In this document: positions 28,985 through 37,640 of the stretch, piece after piece | How positions within the stretch are numbered: position 1 is the stretch's first letter | How the letters are laid out: each line of letters starts with the position of its first letter | NCBI GenBank assembly: GCA_934216615.1 | Contig: CAKQCB010000001.1 | Coordinates: forward strand, 248,001 to 312,000 | From: an uncultured Anaerolineae bacterium | Lineage (GTDB): Bacteria; Chloroflexota; Anaerolineae; Aggregatilineales; Phototrophicaceae | Direction: 5' to 3' | Length of the DNA stretch: 64,000 nt | Notes under the pieces: model-generated | Told to the model about the DNA's origin: nothing | The model's input: only the letters and a program-made list of their open reading frames with translations | Databases searched by the model: none | Position numbers and translations under genes: made by a program

Positions 28985-30136
28985 TTAGGCGGCGTTCTTT
29001 GGCCCATAAGCACCGTCGAGCGCTTCAAAGTCTGTGAACAAGAAATGGTCGTGGTAGTAGTGAATCCACAAGAAGGACAAAATCGCGGTGTAATAGGCTG
29101 TGTCAAAGTGCGCGTTAGATTCAATTCCCGGCCGAACAATCGGTGCAATTGAATATACGAAGATGAAAACGGCGATTGAACCGCCCAACATCAATGTGCT
29201 GAGTAAGAACAAGCCCGGCGTGCCCCGTTTACGACTGAAGTTGTTGACCAGTGGCGCATTCTTCTCAAGGTGTCCCAGTTCAGTGCGGATACCGATGATA
29301 TAGAATGTGATCGCCAAATATTGGAGTGAGTGCCATGTGTTCAAGCCTTGGAAGGCGGTGTCAAGGTTCGGCAGTGAAGGGATGATGAAGGCAACCACGA
29401 CAGTGAACAGGATGAACAATGTCTTGGGCCAGTTCAAAATACCGACACGATATTCATTGATCGATTTCCAAGCAAACAAGCCGACAGCAACTAAGAAGAT
29501 GCCCGTCATCATATAGAAGAACCATGTTTGTTGGAAGAATTCAGGAATGACCGATGCCAGATCGTTGGTTCCAATATCAAATGACCCTTGGCTGATTTTC
29601 AACGCTGCGAAGGGGAATAAGCAGGTGAAGATCACTGAGTAGTCGATGAGACGCGCTTTCAACGAAACAGCGCTGTTGGTATTTACAAAATTTGTTTCTT
29701 TGTGATTATAAAGCTCAACAATATAGGTGATTTGGTGCAAAACGTGAAGCGCTGCCCAGAAGAAAAAGACTGTTAAGAGCAGGGTCAGGTTCAAGAACGC
29801 CAATGACACCACAACAATTGGAATAATCACGGATGAACGGATGAGCATTGGATAGCGCTTGTTAAAGTCTTTATCCAACCCTGTACGCAAGAATGTAGAC
29901 ATCATATGGGGGCCACCCACAGCAACGGCCACGAAACCATTCACGACGTTGCGAGCGACATCTTCATTAACCCCAAGTCTCACACCAAGCAAATATGCTA
30001 AGTAGGGTAGGGGAACGAGAATCACGCTGAACGTGATATAGATCAAGTCCCATTTGCGGCTGCGAAGCCACAACCCTCCGGATTTCTTTTCGCTTTTGAC
30101 TTCTTGGTTGCCCAAAGGAATACTTGCAACACCCAT
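28985..30136 (-). CDS. Multi-histidine polytopic membrane protein, possible metalloenzyme
   Basis: The start is set at the ATG at 30136, with GGAGGG 7 bases upstream. The 383-residue protein has about eight membrane segments. Histidines gather at segment ends: GGPHMMST (His77), HVLHQ (131 and 134), His145, NTWHSLQY, and C-terminal WIHYYHDHF. Such His clusters are typical of membrane enzymes with one or two metal ions, such as desaturases, hydroxylases or Brp/Blh carotene oxygenases. I cannot assign it to any of these with confidence. It stands alone between a convergent terminator and a promoter region, and no carotenoid gene is adjacent. Confidence 0.6.
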   Translation of the reverse strand: MGVASIPLGNQEVKSEKKSGGLWLRSRKWDLIYITFSVILVPLPYLAYLLGVRLGVNEDVARNVVNGFVAVAVGGPHMMSTFLRTGLDKDFNKRYPMLIRSSVIIPIVVVSLAFLNLTLLLTVFFFWAALHVLHQITYIVELYNHKETNFVNTNSAVSLKARLIDYSVIFTCLFPFAALKISQGSFDIGTNDLASVIPEFFQQTWFFYMMTGIFLVAVGLFAWKSINEYRVGILNWPKTLFILFTVVVAFIIPSLPNLDTAFQGLNTWHSLQYLAITFYIIGIRTELGHLEKNAPLVNNFSRKRGTPGLFLLSTLMLGGSIAVFIFVYSIAPIVRPGIESNAHFDTAYYTAILSFLWIHYYHDHFLFTDFEALDGAYGPKNAA

Positions 30137-30301
30137 ATACAATCCCTCCACACTGATACGTCTTTTGCATTATAGAGCAAATTATTTAGCTATGCAAAGT
30201 AATTTTACGGATTTTTAGCGATTTAGTTGTAAATAGGCGAAATTTATCTCTGATTGAAACAACAGAAAACTGGCGATCCCTAAATAATTCAGAATAAACC
30301 A

Positions 30302-30323
30302 CCCCGCTCAGCGCTGAGTGGGG
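30302..30323 (-). terminator. Probable terminator after the WD40 gene
   Basis: CCCC at 30302-30305 and CTCAGC lead into GCTGAG and GGGG, a GC-rich hairpin with one G-T pair, 20 bases past the stop of the minus-strand WD40 gene. The T-run on that strand is poor. Confidence 0.5.
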
Positions 30324-30341
30324 GGATTGATTTATTGCACG

Positions 30342-31511
30342 CTACTGATTCTGGATCGCCTCAGCCACCGCGATGAGGTCAGCGGCGCAAGCAGGCGGGA
30401 TGGCATCAGTTGGAAGAGATTCTAGTTGGGTGATGAGATTTGTCACTTGAGTTAAGGAATTTATCGTTTCAGAGAGACTAGGTATCTCACACGCTTGAAA
30501 GATGGCCTGTAATTCTTCAAAGGTAGGCATGGGCACAACAATTTGAATATTATTTGAAGCTAGAGTATTGGCTGGAGCATTGATTAGCATGCCTTGTGAG
30601 GGAGCCATCCCAATAGCTAACTGCCCTCCGAATGGGCTAAAATCAATTCCATATACTCTGTCAGTGGTTTGATACAATTCTAGAAGATCGCCTGTTTCTG
30701 CATCCCATATTCGAACTGATCCATCGATACTTCCTGTAGCAATCCGGTTTGTAATGTGATTCCACTCAACAGAAGGAATCGACCTTGTATGCCCTTCAAA
30801 TGTTTGGAGTACTTCATGTGAGGCAACATCCCATATTCTTACCGGGAATTGTTCTGGGAAATCAATTTCAGCACTTACTATTTGTGTTCCGTTGATATCC
30901 CAAGCCATAGAGAGGCTATACCCAGGAATGGGGATGACATCCAATTTTTGTTGGCTATCTACATCCCAAAGTTGAATTTCTCCAATTCTGGTTATAGCAA
31001 GTATATTGCCATCAGGACTCCAAGCGGCGCTTAAAGCCTCTCCTGCAGGTAAGGTATAAAGCAATTGCCCTGTCACTACATCCCAAATATTGGCATTATT
31101 TGGATATCCATCTTGACTGATACTTGCAAGTAATCTCCCTTCAGGATGCCAAGAGAGTGAAAGAACATTTTGACGAGGTACAGGGAGATCATAGATGACT
31201 TCAGACTCATTTCGGATTTGTAAGAATTCTGCTCCACCTACTGCGAGCAATGTCCCACTAGGGTTCCACTCAACGGAAAATAGACTTTGCCCATCTCCAC
31301 GATCCCATGAATGAATAAGTTGACCGTCTAAGCCAGAAATTATGCTCAAACTGCCACTTTGTGTCACTAAAGCAATTTGGTTTTGTGAGTCATTCCACGA
31401 GATTGCTCTTACCCAGCCGGAATTGACCGTTTCTTGACTCAAGATCATGGCTGTATTAATAGGCAGTGCCAAGATAAATAGAACGAGTAATTTTTTAAGT
31501 GTTCTCATCAA
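30342..31511 (-). CDS. Secreted WD40-repeat propeller protein
   Basis: A 389-residue protein with an N-terminal signal peptide (KKLLVLFILALPINTAM, cleavage near SQE). Residues about 30-310 hold around seven WD40 units; clear ones contain NIWDVVTGQLL, RIWDVASHEVL and RIWDAETGDLL. It should form a beta-propeller outside the cell and act as a binding scaffold; there is no catalytic motif. The C-terminal 75 residues are helical with two Cys (QACEIPS, PPACAAD). It lies 6 bases downstream of the putative metallopeptidase frame. By eye its base composition is AT-richer than that of flanking housekeeping genes. Confidence 0.78.
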   Translation of the reverse strand: MMRTLKKLLVLFILALPINTAMILSQETVNSGWVRAISWNDSQNQIALVTQSGSLSIISGLDGQLIHSWDRGDGQSLFSVEWNPSGTLLAVGGAEFLQIRNESEVIYDLPVPRQNVLSLSWHPEGRLLASISQDGYPNNANIWDVVTGQLLYTLPAGEALSAAWSPDGNILAITRIGEIQLWDVDSQQKLDVIPIPGYSLSMAWDINGTQIVSAEIDFPEQFPVRIWDVASHEVLQTFEGHTRSIPSVEWNHITNRIATGSIDGSVRIWDAETGDLLELYQTTDRVYGIDFSPFGGQLAIGMAPSQGMLINAPANTLASNNIQIVVPMPTFEELQAIFQACEIPSLSETINSLTQVTNLITQLESLPTDAIPPACAADLIAVAEAIQNQ

Positions 31512-31517
31512 ATTCCC

Positions 31518-32825
31518 TTATTTCCAATTATGATCTTCGAAAATTGAAATCATATGCGTATTGAACCATGTAAAACGAGCATCTCCAGAATCTCCATGAA
31601 GAGTAACACCTGGCTGTGCAGGGTTAGTTTCGAGGCAACCACTGATATTGCATGGCTCAAATGTAACTAAATTCGCATCATTTGGTTTCCAGCTATAATT
31701 TAGAAAACCACCAGAGCCTGTTATTCGGTAAACCCAGTTGAGAAACATATCGGCTGCCGTTTCTTGATTTGCACTTTCATTATCTCCATATGGCGCAGGA
31801 TTCTGCTGGAAATTAGTAAAGACTTGGCTTGTAGGATTCCCTAATACATCATTATTAATAGAATATATAGAACCAGGGCCACTTCCCCAGCCTCGCTCTC
31901 CACGTCGCCAAACTGGGCCATCAATGGTGTTTGTAACAAACATGCCCATAACCAAGCCACGACTGTCAAATATCATGTTGACTTGAGCTAAACGTGTATC
32001 CTGAATATATTCTCTTAAAGCTCTCCTCTCTACTCCCCCAGGAATATCTCTATCTGCTTGATTATCAAAAACATGTCCAAACTCATGAACAAAAACATAT
32101 TGAGTGAATGGTATCTGATTATTGTTATGATCAAATAATGTATCACACGTTATCGTTCGAACATTATTATCTACAATACATATTGCAGTTGATCCTGTCC
32201 CACGAATTACAGTGATATTTCCTTGATCAATACCATTAGCATTTTCTACTCCCATAACTTCTTTAAACTTGATGTGAGGAGCTACTGTACTCTCAGATAG
32301 AATTACAAATGCTTCTCCTATTCTGGTAACCGCTAAAAGCATCTCATTAAGATCATTTCCGTCCCAATTGCCGACTGGTGTAATACCATAATCTGCAAGC
32401 GTAGTGGCGGTCGGTGTTTCTGTTGATATAGTCGTTGGTGTCATTGTAGGAGTGGCTGTTGGCAGTATGTAGTAGGTGATAAATATTCGGCGCAGGTAGA
32501 TAGTGCCATTTGATGCATTAGGATATGAAACCCCATGGTGATTGTATAGATCTAGAGTTAAACTCTCCGCAAACTGGTTAATGGTGTACCTACCCGTTGT
32601 AATTTCCCCTAGATTATAATTATTACAAGGATTACAAGCTCCTGGTCCACCGTTAACTCTATATCCAAATGACCATCCAAAGTTGGTATAAATCTCAAAA
32701 GACCATGACTGGATGTAGACAGGCTGAGGAAAGATGTGATTTATAGTTAGACCGCGGATATTTCCGCTAGTATTTCCTGTGAGTTCCCCCTGCCATCCTT
32801 GTTCTAATATTGGATTCGAGCTCAT
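31518..32825 (-). CDS. Putative secreted zinc metallopeptidase fragment (HExxH), probable frameshifted 3' half
   Basis: A 435-residue frame without a signal peptide or ribosome site. Residues 1-115 match the second copy of a domain found complete in the upstream frame (NIRGLTINHIFPQP against YIRGSQLEFQFSEP; QFAESLTLDL against HVAESLTIYL). After a Thr/Pro linker comes a peptidase-like region with the zinc motif VFVHEFGHVFD and, about 115 residues on, NQETAADMF, which could supply the third metal ligand. The start ATG overlaps the upstream stop by 4 bases, and the frame is -1 relative to it. It is best read as the continuation of the upstream gene after a single-base change. Confidence 0.6.
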   Translation of the reverse strand: MSSNPILEQGWQGELTGNTSGNIRGLTINHIFPQPVYIQSWSFEIYTNFGWSFGYRVNGGPGACNPCNNYNLGEITTGRYTINQFAESLTLDLYNHHGVSYPNASNGTIYLRRIFITYYILPTATPTMTPTTISTETPTATTLADYGITPVGNWDGNDLNEMLLAVTRIGEAFVILSESTVAPHIKFKEVMGVENANGIDQGNITVIRGTGSTAICIVDNNVRTITCDTLFDHNNNQIPFTQYVFVHEFGHVFDNQADRDIPGGVERRALREYIQDTRLAQVNMIFDSRGLVMGMFVTNTIDGPVWRRGERGWGSGPGSIYSINNDVLGNPTSQVFTNFQQNPAPYGDNESANQETAADMFLNWVYRITGSGGFLNYSWKPNDANLVTFEPCNISGCLETNPAQPGVTLHGDSGDARFTWFNTHMISIFEDHNWK

Positions 32826-34336
32826 TCCAGGCGGTGAAATCGCCTCAAATCCTTGCGCACTTCTCGGAAATCATATTCAACTGTATAGGTGTTTATAGGT
32901 GTCATAGTTGCCGTCGGCGTAGGCGTGATGCAGTCCTCCTCTAAAGACGACATCATCATCAGCGCGGGTTCGCAGATCGCTGGCGTGGCGGTCGGCGTTG
33001 GGGTTGGGGTATATGTTTCCGTAGGCGTTGGGGTGGGAAATGGATATTCAGGAGAACGCAAGTAGATAGTTAGTGATTCGGCAACGTGCCCAATAGGATA
33101 ATTTGAGCTCCCCGATGCTTGCGCATATAGATAGCGTGCTGCTGTATAATATTCGGTTGCGCCTTGTGATGCGGCTAAACTGCCTGATCCATTCCCTGGG
33201 ACTGTCCACTCAACGTTAATCGTCCATGAATGGTTAAAATTCATAGTACCCACCCATTGCCCATCACTCGCGCGTTGTAACTGTAAATGTTTATCACTAC
33301 CATAAACCCCAACCGCCCGAATCCATATGCGATCTATCGGTAATGGTTCCGAAAATTGGAACTCTAATTGCGAGCCACGAATGTAGCGATTAGAGCCACT
33401 GAAATTCCCATAGAAAATATTGGAGGGTTCATAACCCACCCCAGCGACCCAATTGCTGTAAGCTCTATAACCCACCGGAACTTGAGCCGGACGTCCCGGG
33501 TCTTCTACCCACGGATATTGCTGTAAGCGGAAATCATAATAGTAGAAGGATTCTGGCGTAGCCGAAGCGGTTGGCGTATATGATGGAATGGATGTTGGGG
33601 TCAATGTGGGCGAAGGGGTTAACGATGGCGATGGCGTAGCCGTAGGGGATGTCATTGGGAAACTCACCGGACTTGCCATCGTGCAGGGCGAACTGGGATT
33701 GTAATAATCGCCAATGGAATAATTCAATGTTGGATCATTGGATAATGGCAGGGAAACATCCACTGTACTGGTGATGTCATTTGGAACAATGGGAGTGGTC
33801 GACCAATAGTTTTGTTGAGCATGAATGTTCCAGCCTTGAGCATAGATATGATTTCCCTCGAACGAAGCTGTGTTGCCTATGAAACTGCTATATAAAATAG
33901 TGGCATCTTGCACCATAAAGATGCTACCGCCCCTATCTTGACTGGTATTATTTTCAAACCGTACACAGGTTGCTTCAAATGTGTACGCGCGAATTGCACC
34001 CCCAACCCCGGTCGAAGCATTGTTGATGATACTCCGGTTAATCTCGGCGCGGTCTCCATCAATTGCTGCCCCACTCATAGCAGCGTTACTGCTCAGCTTG
34101 CTATCAAATACGCGGAATGTTCCGGTCCAAATTTTGGCAACTCCCCCTTCCCCAGCATTGCTTACACTAGTTGCTGTTGCATGATGAAGTTCAAGCACAC
34201 TATCTTCAATTTCAAACATGGCTCCTTCATGCGATAGAGGGGTTGTAAATACGGTTAAATCTATTCCTCGCCCATAAAGATGAATATCTGTAGATACAAA
34301 AATCAGCTCGTGTAAAGGGAAAACCCCTTCACACAA
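32822..34336 (-). CDS. Parallel beta-helix surface protein, 5' truncated and frameshifted
   Basis: A 504-residue frame opening at a TTG, with an in-frame stop two codons earlier and no signal peptide, so the true N-terminus is probably missing. Residues about 1-190 look like a parallel beta-helix (repeats such as GGAIRAYTFEATCVRFENNTSQDRGG, given here only as a position guide near 110-135). A Ser/Thr/Pro linker follows, then a beta-sandwich domain (about 265-430), a second linker, and only the first few residues (EYDFRE) of a second copy before the frame ends. The remainder of that copy continues in the next frame. No catalytic motif lies in this half. Confidence 0.55.
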   Translation of the reverse strand: MCEGVFPLHELIFVSTDIHLYGRGIDLTVFTTPLSHEGAMFEIEDSVLELHHATATSVSNAGEGGVAKIWTGTFRVFDSKLSSNAAMSGAAIDGDRAEINRSIINNASTGVGGAIRAYTFEATCVRFENNTSQDRGGSIFMVQDATILYSSFIGNTASFEGNHIYAQGWNIHAQQNYWSTTPIVPNDITSTVDVSLPLSNDPTLNYSIGDYYNPSSPCTMASPVSFPMTSPTATPSPSLTPSPTLTPTSIPSYTPTASATPESFYYYDFRLQQYPWVEDPGRPAQVPVGYRAYSNWVAGVGYEPSNIFYGNFSGSNRYIRGSQLEFQFSEPLPIDRIWIRAVGVYGSDKHLQLQRASDGQWVGTMNFNHSWTINVEWTVPGNGSGSLAASQGATEYYTAARYLYAQASGSSNYPIGHVAESLTIYLRSPEYPFPTPTPTETYTPTPTPTATPAICEPALMMMSSLEEDCITPTPTATMTPINTYTVEYDFREVRKDLRRFHRLE

Positions 34337-34466
34337 ATAAAGTTAACCAATCGGAATGTAAGTGCAATATATCAAATGCCAGCAGTAGGGTTTCCGTAGG
34401 GGATGAGTATGTTATTTGGAAGATATTTATGAATTTTTCTCTTAAATATAGGGGAGACAAAATGAA

Positions 34467-34496
34467 ATGCTCCCCCTTGCAACTTAGTGGGAGCAT
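34467..34496 (-). terminator. Probable terminator after tdk
   Basis: ATGCTCCC at 34467-34474 pairs with GGGAGCAT at 34489-34496 around a 14-base loop, 31 bases past the tdk stop. The run after it on the minus strand is T-rich but interrupted. Confidence 0.6.
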
Positions 34497-34526
34497 AAAA
34501 GATTTTCACTTTAGGCGAGGATGTAC

Positions 34527-35108
34527 TCAGGCTTGATCTTCGTGAATAACTTCGTGATGCTCACGACAGCGCGCTTCATACGCTTCCGCAGCACCTACTA
34601 AAATAATCGGGTCGCTAAAACGGGCAGGTTGCCCATTGACTAAGCGTTGAGTACGGGTCGCCGGATCGCCGCAGATGACACAAATCGCTTGGAGCTTCAC
34701 AACTTCTTCCGCACGGGCGAGCAGGCCGGGGATGGGGCCGAAGGGCACTCCGCGAAAATCCATATCTAAGCCTGCGCCAATGACGCGCAAGCCTCTTTCG
34801 GCAAGATCATCAACCACCGAGACGATCTCCTCATCAAAGAACTGAATTTCGTCAATCGCAATCACGGTTGTGGTGGGGATCAGGTGTGAAAAAATATCAC
34901 GGGATTTTGCAACGGCTGTTGCTTCGATATTTTGCCCGTTATGACTGGTGACCCGTTCAATGCCATAACGGGTATCAATGCCGGGTTTAAAGACTTGGAC
35001 ATTTTGTTTGGCAATAACCGCGCGCCGAACACGACGGATGAGTTCTTCAGTTTTTCCACAGAACATGCTGCCACAGATGATTTCAATGCGTCCAGTATGG
35101 TGAATCAT
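34527..35108 (-). CDS. tdk: Thymidine kinase, type II
   Basis: A 193-residue type II thymidine kinase. The P-loop is [14 protein letters not shown], the Walker B-like segment is [11 protein letters not shown], and the zinc lasso shows CVICGDP with CREHH near the C-terminus. It phosphorylates thymidine to dTMP in the salvage pathway, complementing ThyX elsewhere in the window. It is a single gene with its own hairpin downstream; the ribosomal-protein operon terminator lies upstream. Confidence 0.95.
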   Translation of the reverse strand: MIHHTGRIEIICGSMFCGKTEELIRRVRRAVIAKQNVQVFKPGIDTRYGIERVTSHNGQNIEATAVAKSRDIFSHLIPTTTVIAIDEIQFFDEEIVSVVDDLAERGLRVIGAGLDMDFRGVPFGPIPGLLARAEEVVKLQAICVICGDPATRTQRLVNGQPARFSDPIILVGAAEAYEARCREHHEVIHEDQA

Positions 35109-35172
35109 AGCGCGATTCCTAAGTTGTATGCTGATCTCAAAGTGTGTAATTTATAGAGCATGATGCAAAAAG

Positions 35173-35205
35173 AAAGGCAGGCTGTTAGTTCAACAGTCTG
35201 CCTTT
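35173..35205 (-). terminator. Terminator of the rplU-rpmA-rpmE operon
   Basis: AAAGGCAG at 35173-35180 and CTGCCTTT at 35198-35205, extended by CTGTT/AACAG across one mismatch. On the minus strand it is followed by CTTTTTGC. It lies 22 bases past the rpmE stop. Confidence 0.85.
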
Positions 35206-35227
35206 CAAAAGGGTTACAACTGGGCGT

Positions 35228-35710
35228 TTATTCGGCTTCTTCAGAAGTTTCTGAAGACTTGGGCAGGTCATAACCACGGGCACGTAATGCACGTTTGACA
35301 TCTGCCAACACCTTACGACCAATCCCAGGGACTTCCAAAATCCCATCATCACCTTTTTCGGTGAGGACGTTCATGAAGTCACCAGCGGTAGTAATGCCTG
35401 CTTCATTCAAGGCTTCGAGATAGCGCTTGCCTAATTCCAAGTCGGCCAAGGATAAGTTGGCAGGGGTCTTGGCGGCAACACGTTCTTCGGCTTCTTGACG
35501 AATATTGTCGCGCACTTGCAGACGCTTCATGAAGCGGTCCACTTGCCCTTCGGTGTCAACGATACGTTGTTCACCTGTGTAGAAGGGGTGGCATGCAGAA
35601 CAAATGTCGGTGCGGATTTGGGCGACGGTTGCGCCCGTAACCCAGGTATTCCCACAAGCACAGGTCACAACGGCTTCGGGAAACCAAGTTGGGTGAATTG
35701 TTTCTTTCAT
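35228..35710 (-). CDS. rpmE: Ribosomal protein L31 fused to an RNA polymerase alpha-CTD-like domain
   Basis: A 160-residue protein, about twice the usual L31 length. Residues 1-66 are a zinc-type L31: Cys17, Cys19, Cys37 and Cys40, plus CHPFYTGEQ. A charged helix links to residues about 86-150, which resemble the alpha subunit C-terminal domain: LSLADLELGKRYLEALNEAG, then the helix-hairpin-helix ILEVPGIGRKVLADVK and RALRARGYDL. The acidic tail is short. L31 joins the ribosomal subunits at the central protuberance. The extra domain could contact DNA, RNA or a protein partner; that is inference. It is the last gene of the rplU-rpmA-rpmE operon. Confidence 0.88.
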   Translation of the reverse strand: MKETIHPTWFPEAVVTCACGNTWVTGATVAQIRTDICSACHPFYTGEQRIVDTEGQVDRFMKRLQVRDNIRQEAEERVAAKTPANLSLADLELGKRYLEALNEAGITTAGDFMNVLTEKGDDGILEVPGIGRKVLADVKRALRARGYDLPKSSETSEEAE

Positions 35711-35783
35711 TCTGTCCTCTAGTTTTCTGGAATGTTGTGCGGTCAGTCAGGTGCTGCCGCCTCAACAGACTCTTTATGCGTAA

Positions 35784-36065
35784 TTAGTTTGAGGAAGTGG
35801 CTTCTTCAACAGGATAGACGCTAATCTGTTGTTTACCCTTACCACCGACTTTGTATTCAAATTTCACATTACCGGAAACGGTTGCGAAGATGGTGTAATC
35901 TTTGCCCATCATCACGTTGTTGCCCGGGTGGAATTGAGTTCCACGTTGGCGAACAATGATATTTCCCGGAATGACGAATTCACCGCCAAAGCGCTTTACG
36001 CCCAGACGTTGACTATTACTATCACGACCATTGCGGCTCGAGCCGCCGCCTTTTTTGTGAGCCAT
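35784..36065 (-). CDS. rpmA: Ribosomal protein L27
   Basis: A 93-residue L27 starting [20 protein letters not shown], so the N-terminal arm that reaches the peptidyl transferase centre begins at once, without the cleavable extension seen in Firmicutes. The [17 protein letters not shown] segment is diagnostic. It lies between rplU (25 bases upstream) and the rpmE fusion gene (73 bases downstream). Confidence 0.97.
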   Translation of the reverse strand: MAHKKGGGSSRNGRDSNSQRLGVKRFGGEFVIPGNIIVRQRGTQFHPGNNVMMGKDYTIFATVSGNVKFEYKVGGKGKQQISVYPVEEATSSN

Positions 36066-36090
36066 GTCTTTTGATAATCTCCGCTAAAAA

Positions 36091-36402
36091 CTAAACTGTA
36101 ATTGCGTCAACACGCAGGCGGGTATAGTACTGACGATGACCGCGCTTCACACGATATTTCGTGCGTTGGCGATACTTGAAGACGATCACTTTCTTCGCGC
36201 GAAATTGATCAACTACGGTGACTTTAACCGCTGCACCCTCAACGAGAGGTGATCCGATAACGGTGTTGTCGTCATCACCGATTAACAAAACGTCGGTAAT
36301 GTCGAAGCTATCATCTACTGCATTGGGCAGGCGTTCCACGTCGAGGACTGAGCCGACTTCCGCACGATATTGGCGGTTGCCTGTTCTAATAATTGCGTAC
36401 AT
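36091..36402 (-). CDS. rplU: Ribosomal protein L21
   Basis: The start is set at the ATG at 36402, with GGAG 10 bases upstream; it opens MYAIIRTGNRQYRAEVG, the normal L21 start, while upstream in-frame residues do not fit. The 103-residue protein has the usual C-terminal KVIVFKYRQRTKYRVKRGHR signature. It binds 23S rRNA in the large subunit. It is the first gene of the operon rplU-rpmA-rpmE. The 160-base stretch before it probably holds the promoter, but no good consensus is visible. Confidence 0.96.
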   Translation of the reverse strand: MYAIIRTGNRQYRAEVGSVLDVERLPNAVDDSFDITDVLLIGDDDNTVIGSPLVEGAAVKVTVVDQFRAKKVIVFKYRQRTKYRVKRGHRQYYTRLRVDAITV

Positions 36403-36566
36403 TTCGAGGATTCTCCAATTCTCGCTTGCCACCGTGTCGCACACAAAATAGGAAGTTAGCGTGCCGATCACGGGGAAAATTGGTCAAGGGCAGCACAAAC
36501 CGCCCGTTTGACATCAAACAAGACCATTATTTTAGGTTGTCGTGAGAGGCGCGTCAATGTCGAGTT

Positions 36567-37640
36567 TCAGAAATCTGCGATGAACATCGCGTCGCCAAAG
36601 GAAAAGAAACGATATCCTTCTTCTTTAGCGACTTCGTAGGCATGGAAAACATGATCTTTGCCTGCGAATGAGCTGATCATCATGAGCAGGGTGGACTTCG
36701 GAAGATGGAAATTGGTGATCATCGCGTCCACGACACGCCAGCGATAGCGCGGGTAGATGAATAGGCGCGTGTCTTGCTCAAAGGCGATGACGGGGCGCCA
36801 TGCACAAGCGGCTAATTCCTCATAAGGGAATGACGGATCGCCGCCTTCGCTCAAGATGCCCGCAGTTTCTAAAACACGAGTGGCGGTTGTGCCTACCGCG
36901 ATCACACGATTTCCGCGTAACTTCGCTTCATTGATGATCTTGCTGTTGGTCGCATCAAGTTGTGCCCATTCGCTGTGCATGGGGTGATCGAGAATGTCTT
37001 CTGTTTTGACAGGTTGAAATGTCCCTAGTCCAATATGCAGGACACAACGTGCGAACTGTACGCCTTTTTCGCGTAGTTTTAAGAATAATTCATCGGTGAA
37101 ATGCAGCCCCGCAGTAGGCGCGGCTGCAGAACCTTCTACCCGCGAATATACAGTTTGATAGCGCTCATCGTCACTGGTTTTGTCGTGAATATAAGGCGGA
37201 AGGGGCATCTCGCCAATTTCATCCAGAATAGGCTCAAGCATCTGATCAAACTCGATCACACGTTCCGACGCCTCGAGCGCTTCAATCACTTTCGCATGGA
37301 CGCACCCATCGCCAAAACTGAGCTGTACCCCCGTATGAATACCGCGCCCGCCGACGATAGTCTGCCATGTATGCGTCCCTAATTTGCGTAGCAAGAGGAC
37401 TTCGACTTTGCCCCCCGTTTCGGTTTTGATGCCGAATAAACGCGCAGGGATCACGCGCGTCTCATTCAAGACGAGGACATCCCCCGCATTAAGATAGTCC
37501 ACAATGTCATAAAAATGCCGATGATGAATTTCGCCTGTCGTTTTGTCGAGCAACATCAGCTTTGAAGAATCACGCGGTTCAAGTGGAAACTGCGCAATAA
37601 AAGATTCAGGTAGGGTATAGTCAAATTCTGAGAGCTTCAC
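36567..37640 (-). CDS. queA: S-adenosylmethionine:tRNA ribosyltransferase-isomerase QueA
   Basis: The GTG at 37640 gives the exact family start MKLSEFDYTLPESFIAQ and overlaps the DUF2905 stop as GTGA; a TTG at 37655 is a weaker choice. The 357-residue enzyme transfers and isomerises the ribosyl group of SAM onto 7-deaza-guanine tRNA to make epoxyqueuosine. Family segments LIAQ-type start, NETRVIPARL, AAPTAGLHFT and NFHLPKSTLLM are visible. It is the last gene of ruvB-DUF2905-queA. Confidence 0.96.
   Translation of the reverse strand: MKLSEFDYTLPESFIAQFPLEPRDSSKLMLLDKTTGEIHHRHFYDIVDYLNAGDVLVLNETRVIPARLFGIKTETGGKVEVLLLRKLGTHTWQTIVGGRGIHTGVQLSFGDGCVHAKVIEALEASERVIEFDQMLEPILDEIGEMPLPPYIHDKTSDDERYQTVYSRVEGSAAAPTAGLHFTDELFLKLREKGVQFARCVLHIGLGTFQPVKTEDILDHPMHSEWAQLDATNSKIINEAKLRGNRVIAVGTTATRVLETAGILSEGGDPSFPYEELAACAWRPVIAFEQDTRLFIYPRYRWRVVDAMITNFHLPKSTLLMMISSFAGKDHVFHAYEVAKEEGYRFFSFGDAMFIADF

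Noticed and set aside
32822..32880. Programmed -1 ribosomal frameshift
   Set aside because: The shift direction fits, but there is no X-XXY-YYZ slippery heptamer or clear downstream hairpin at the switch point, so an indel is simpler.
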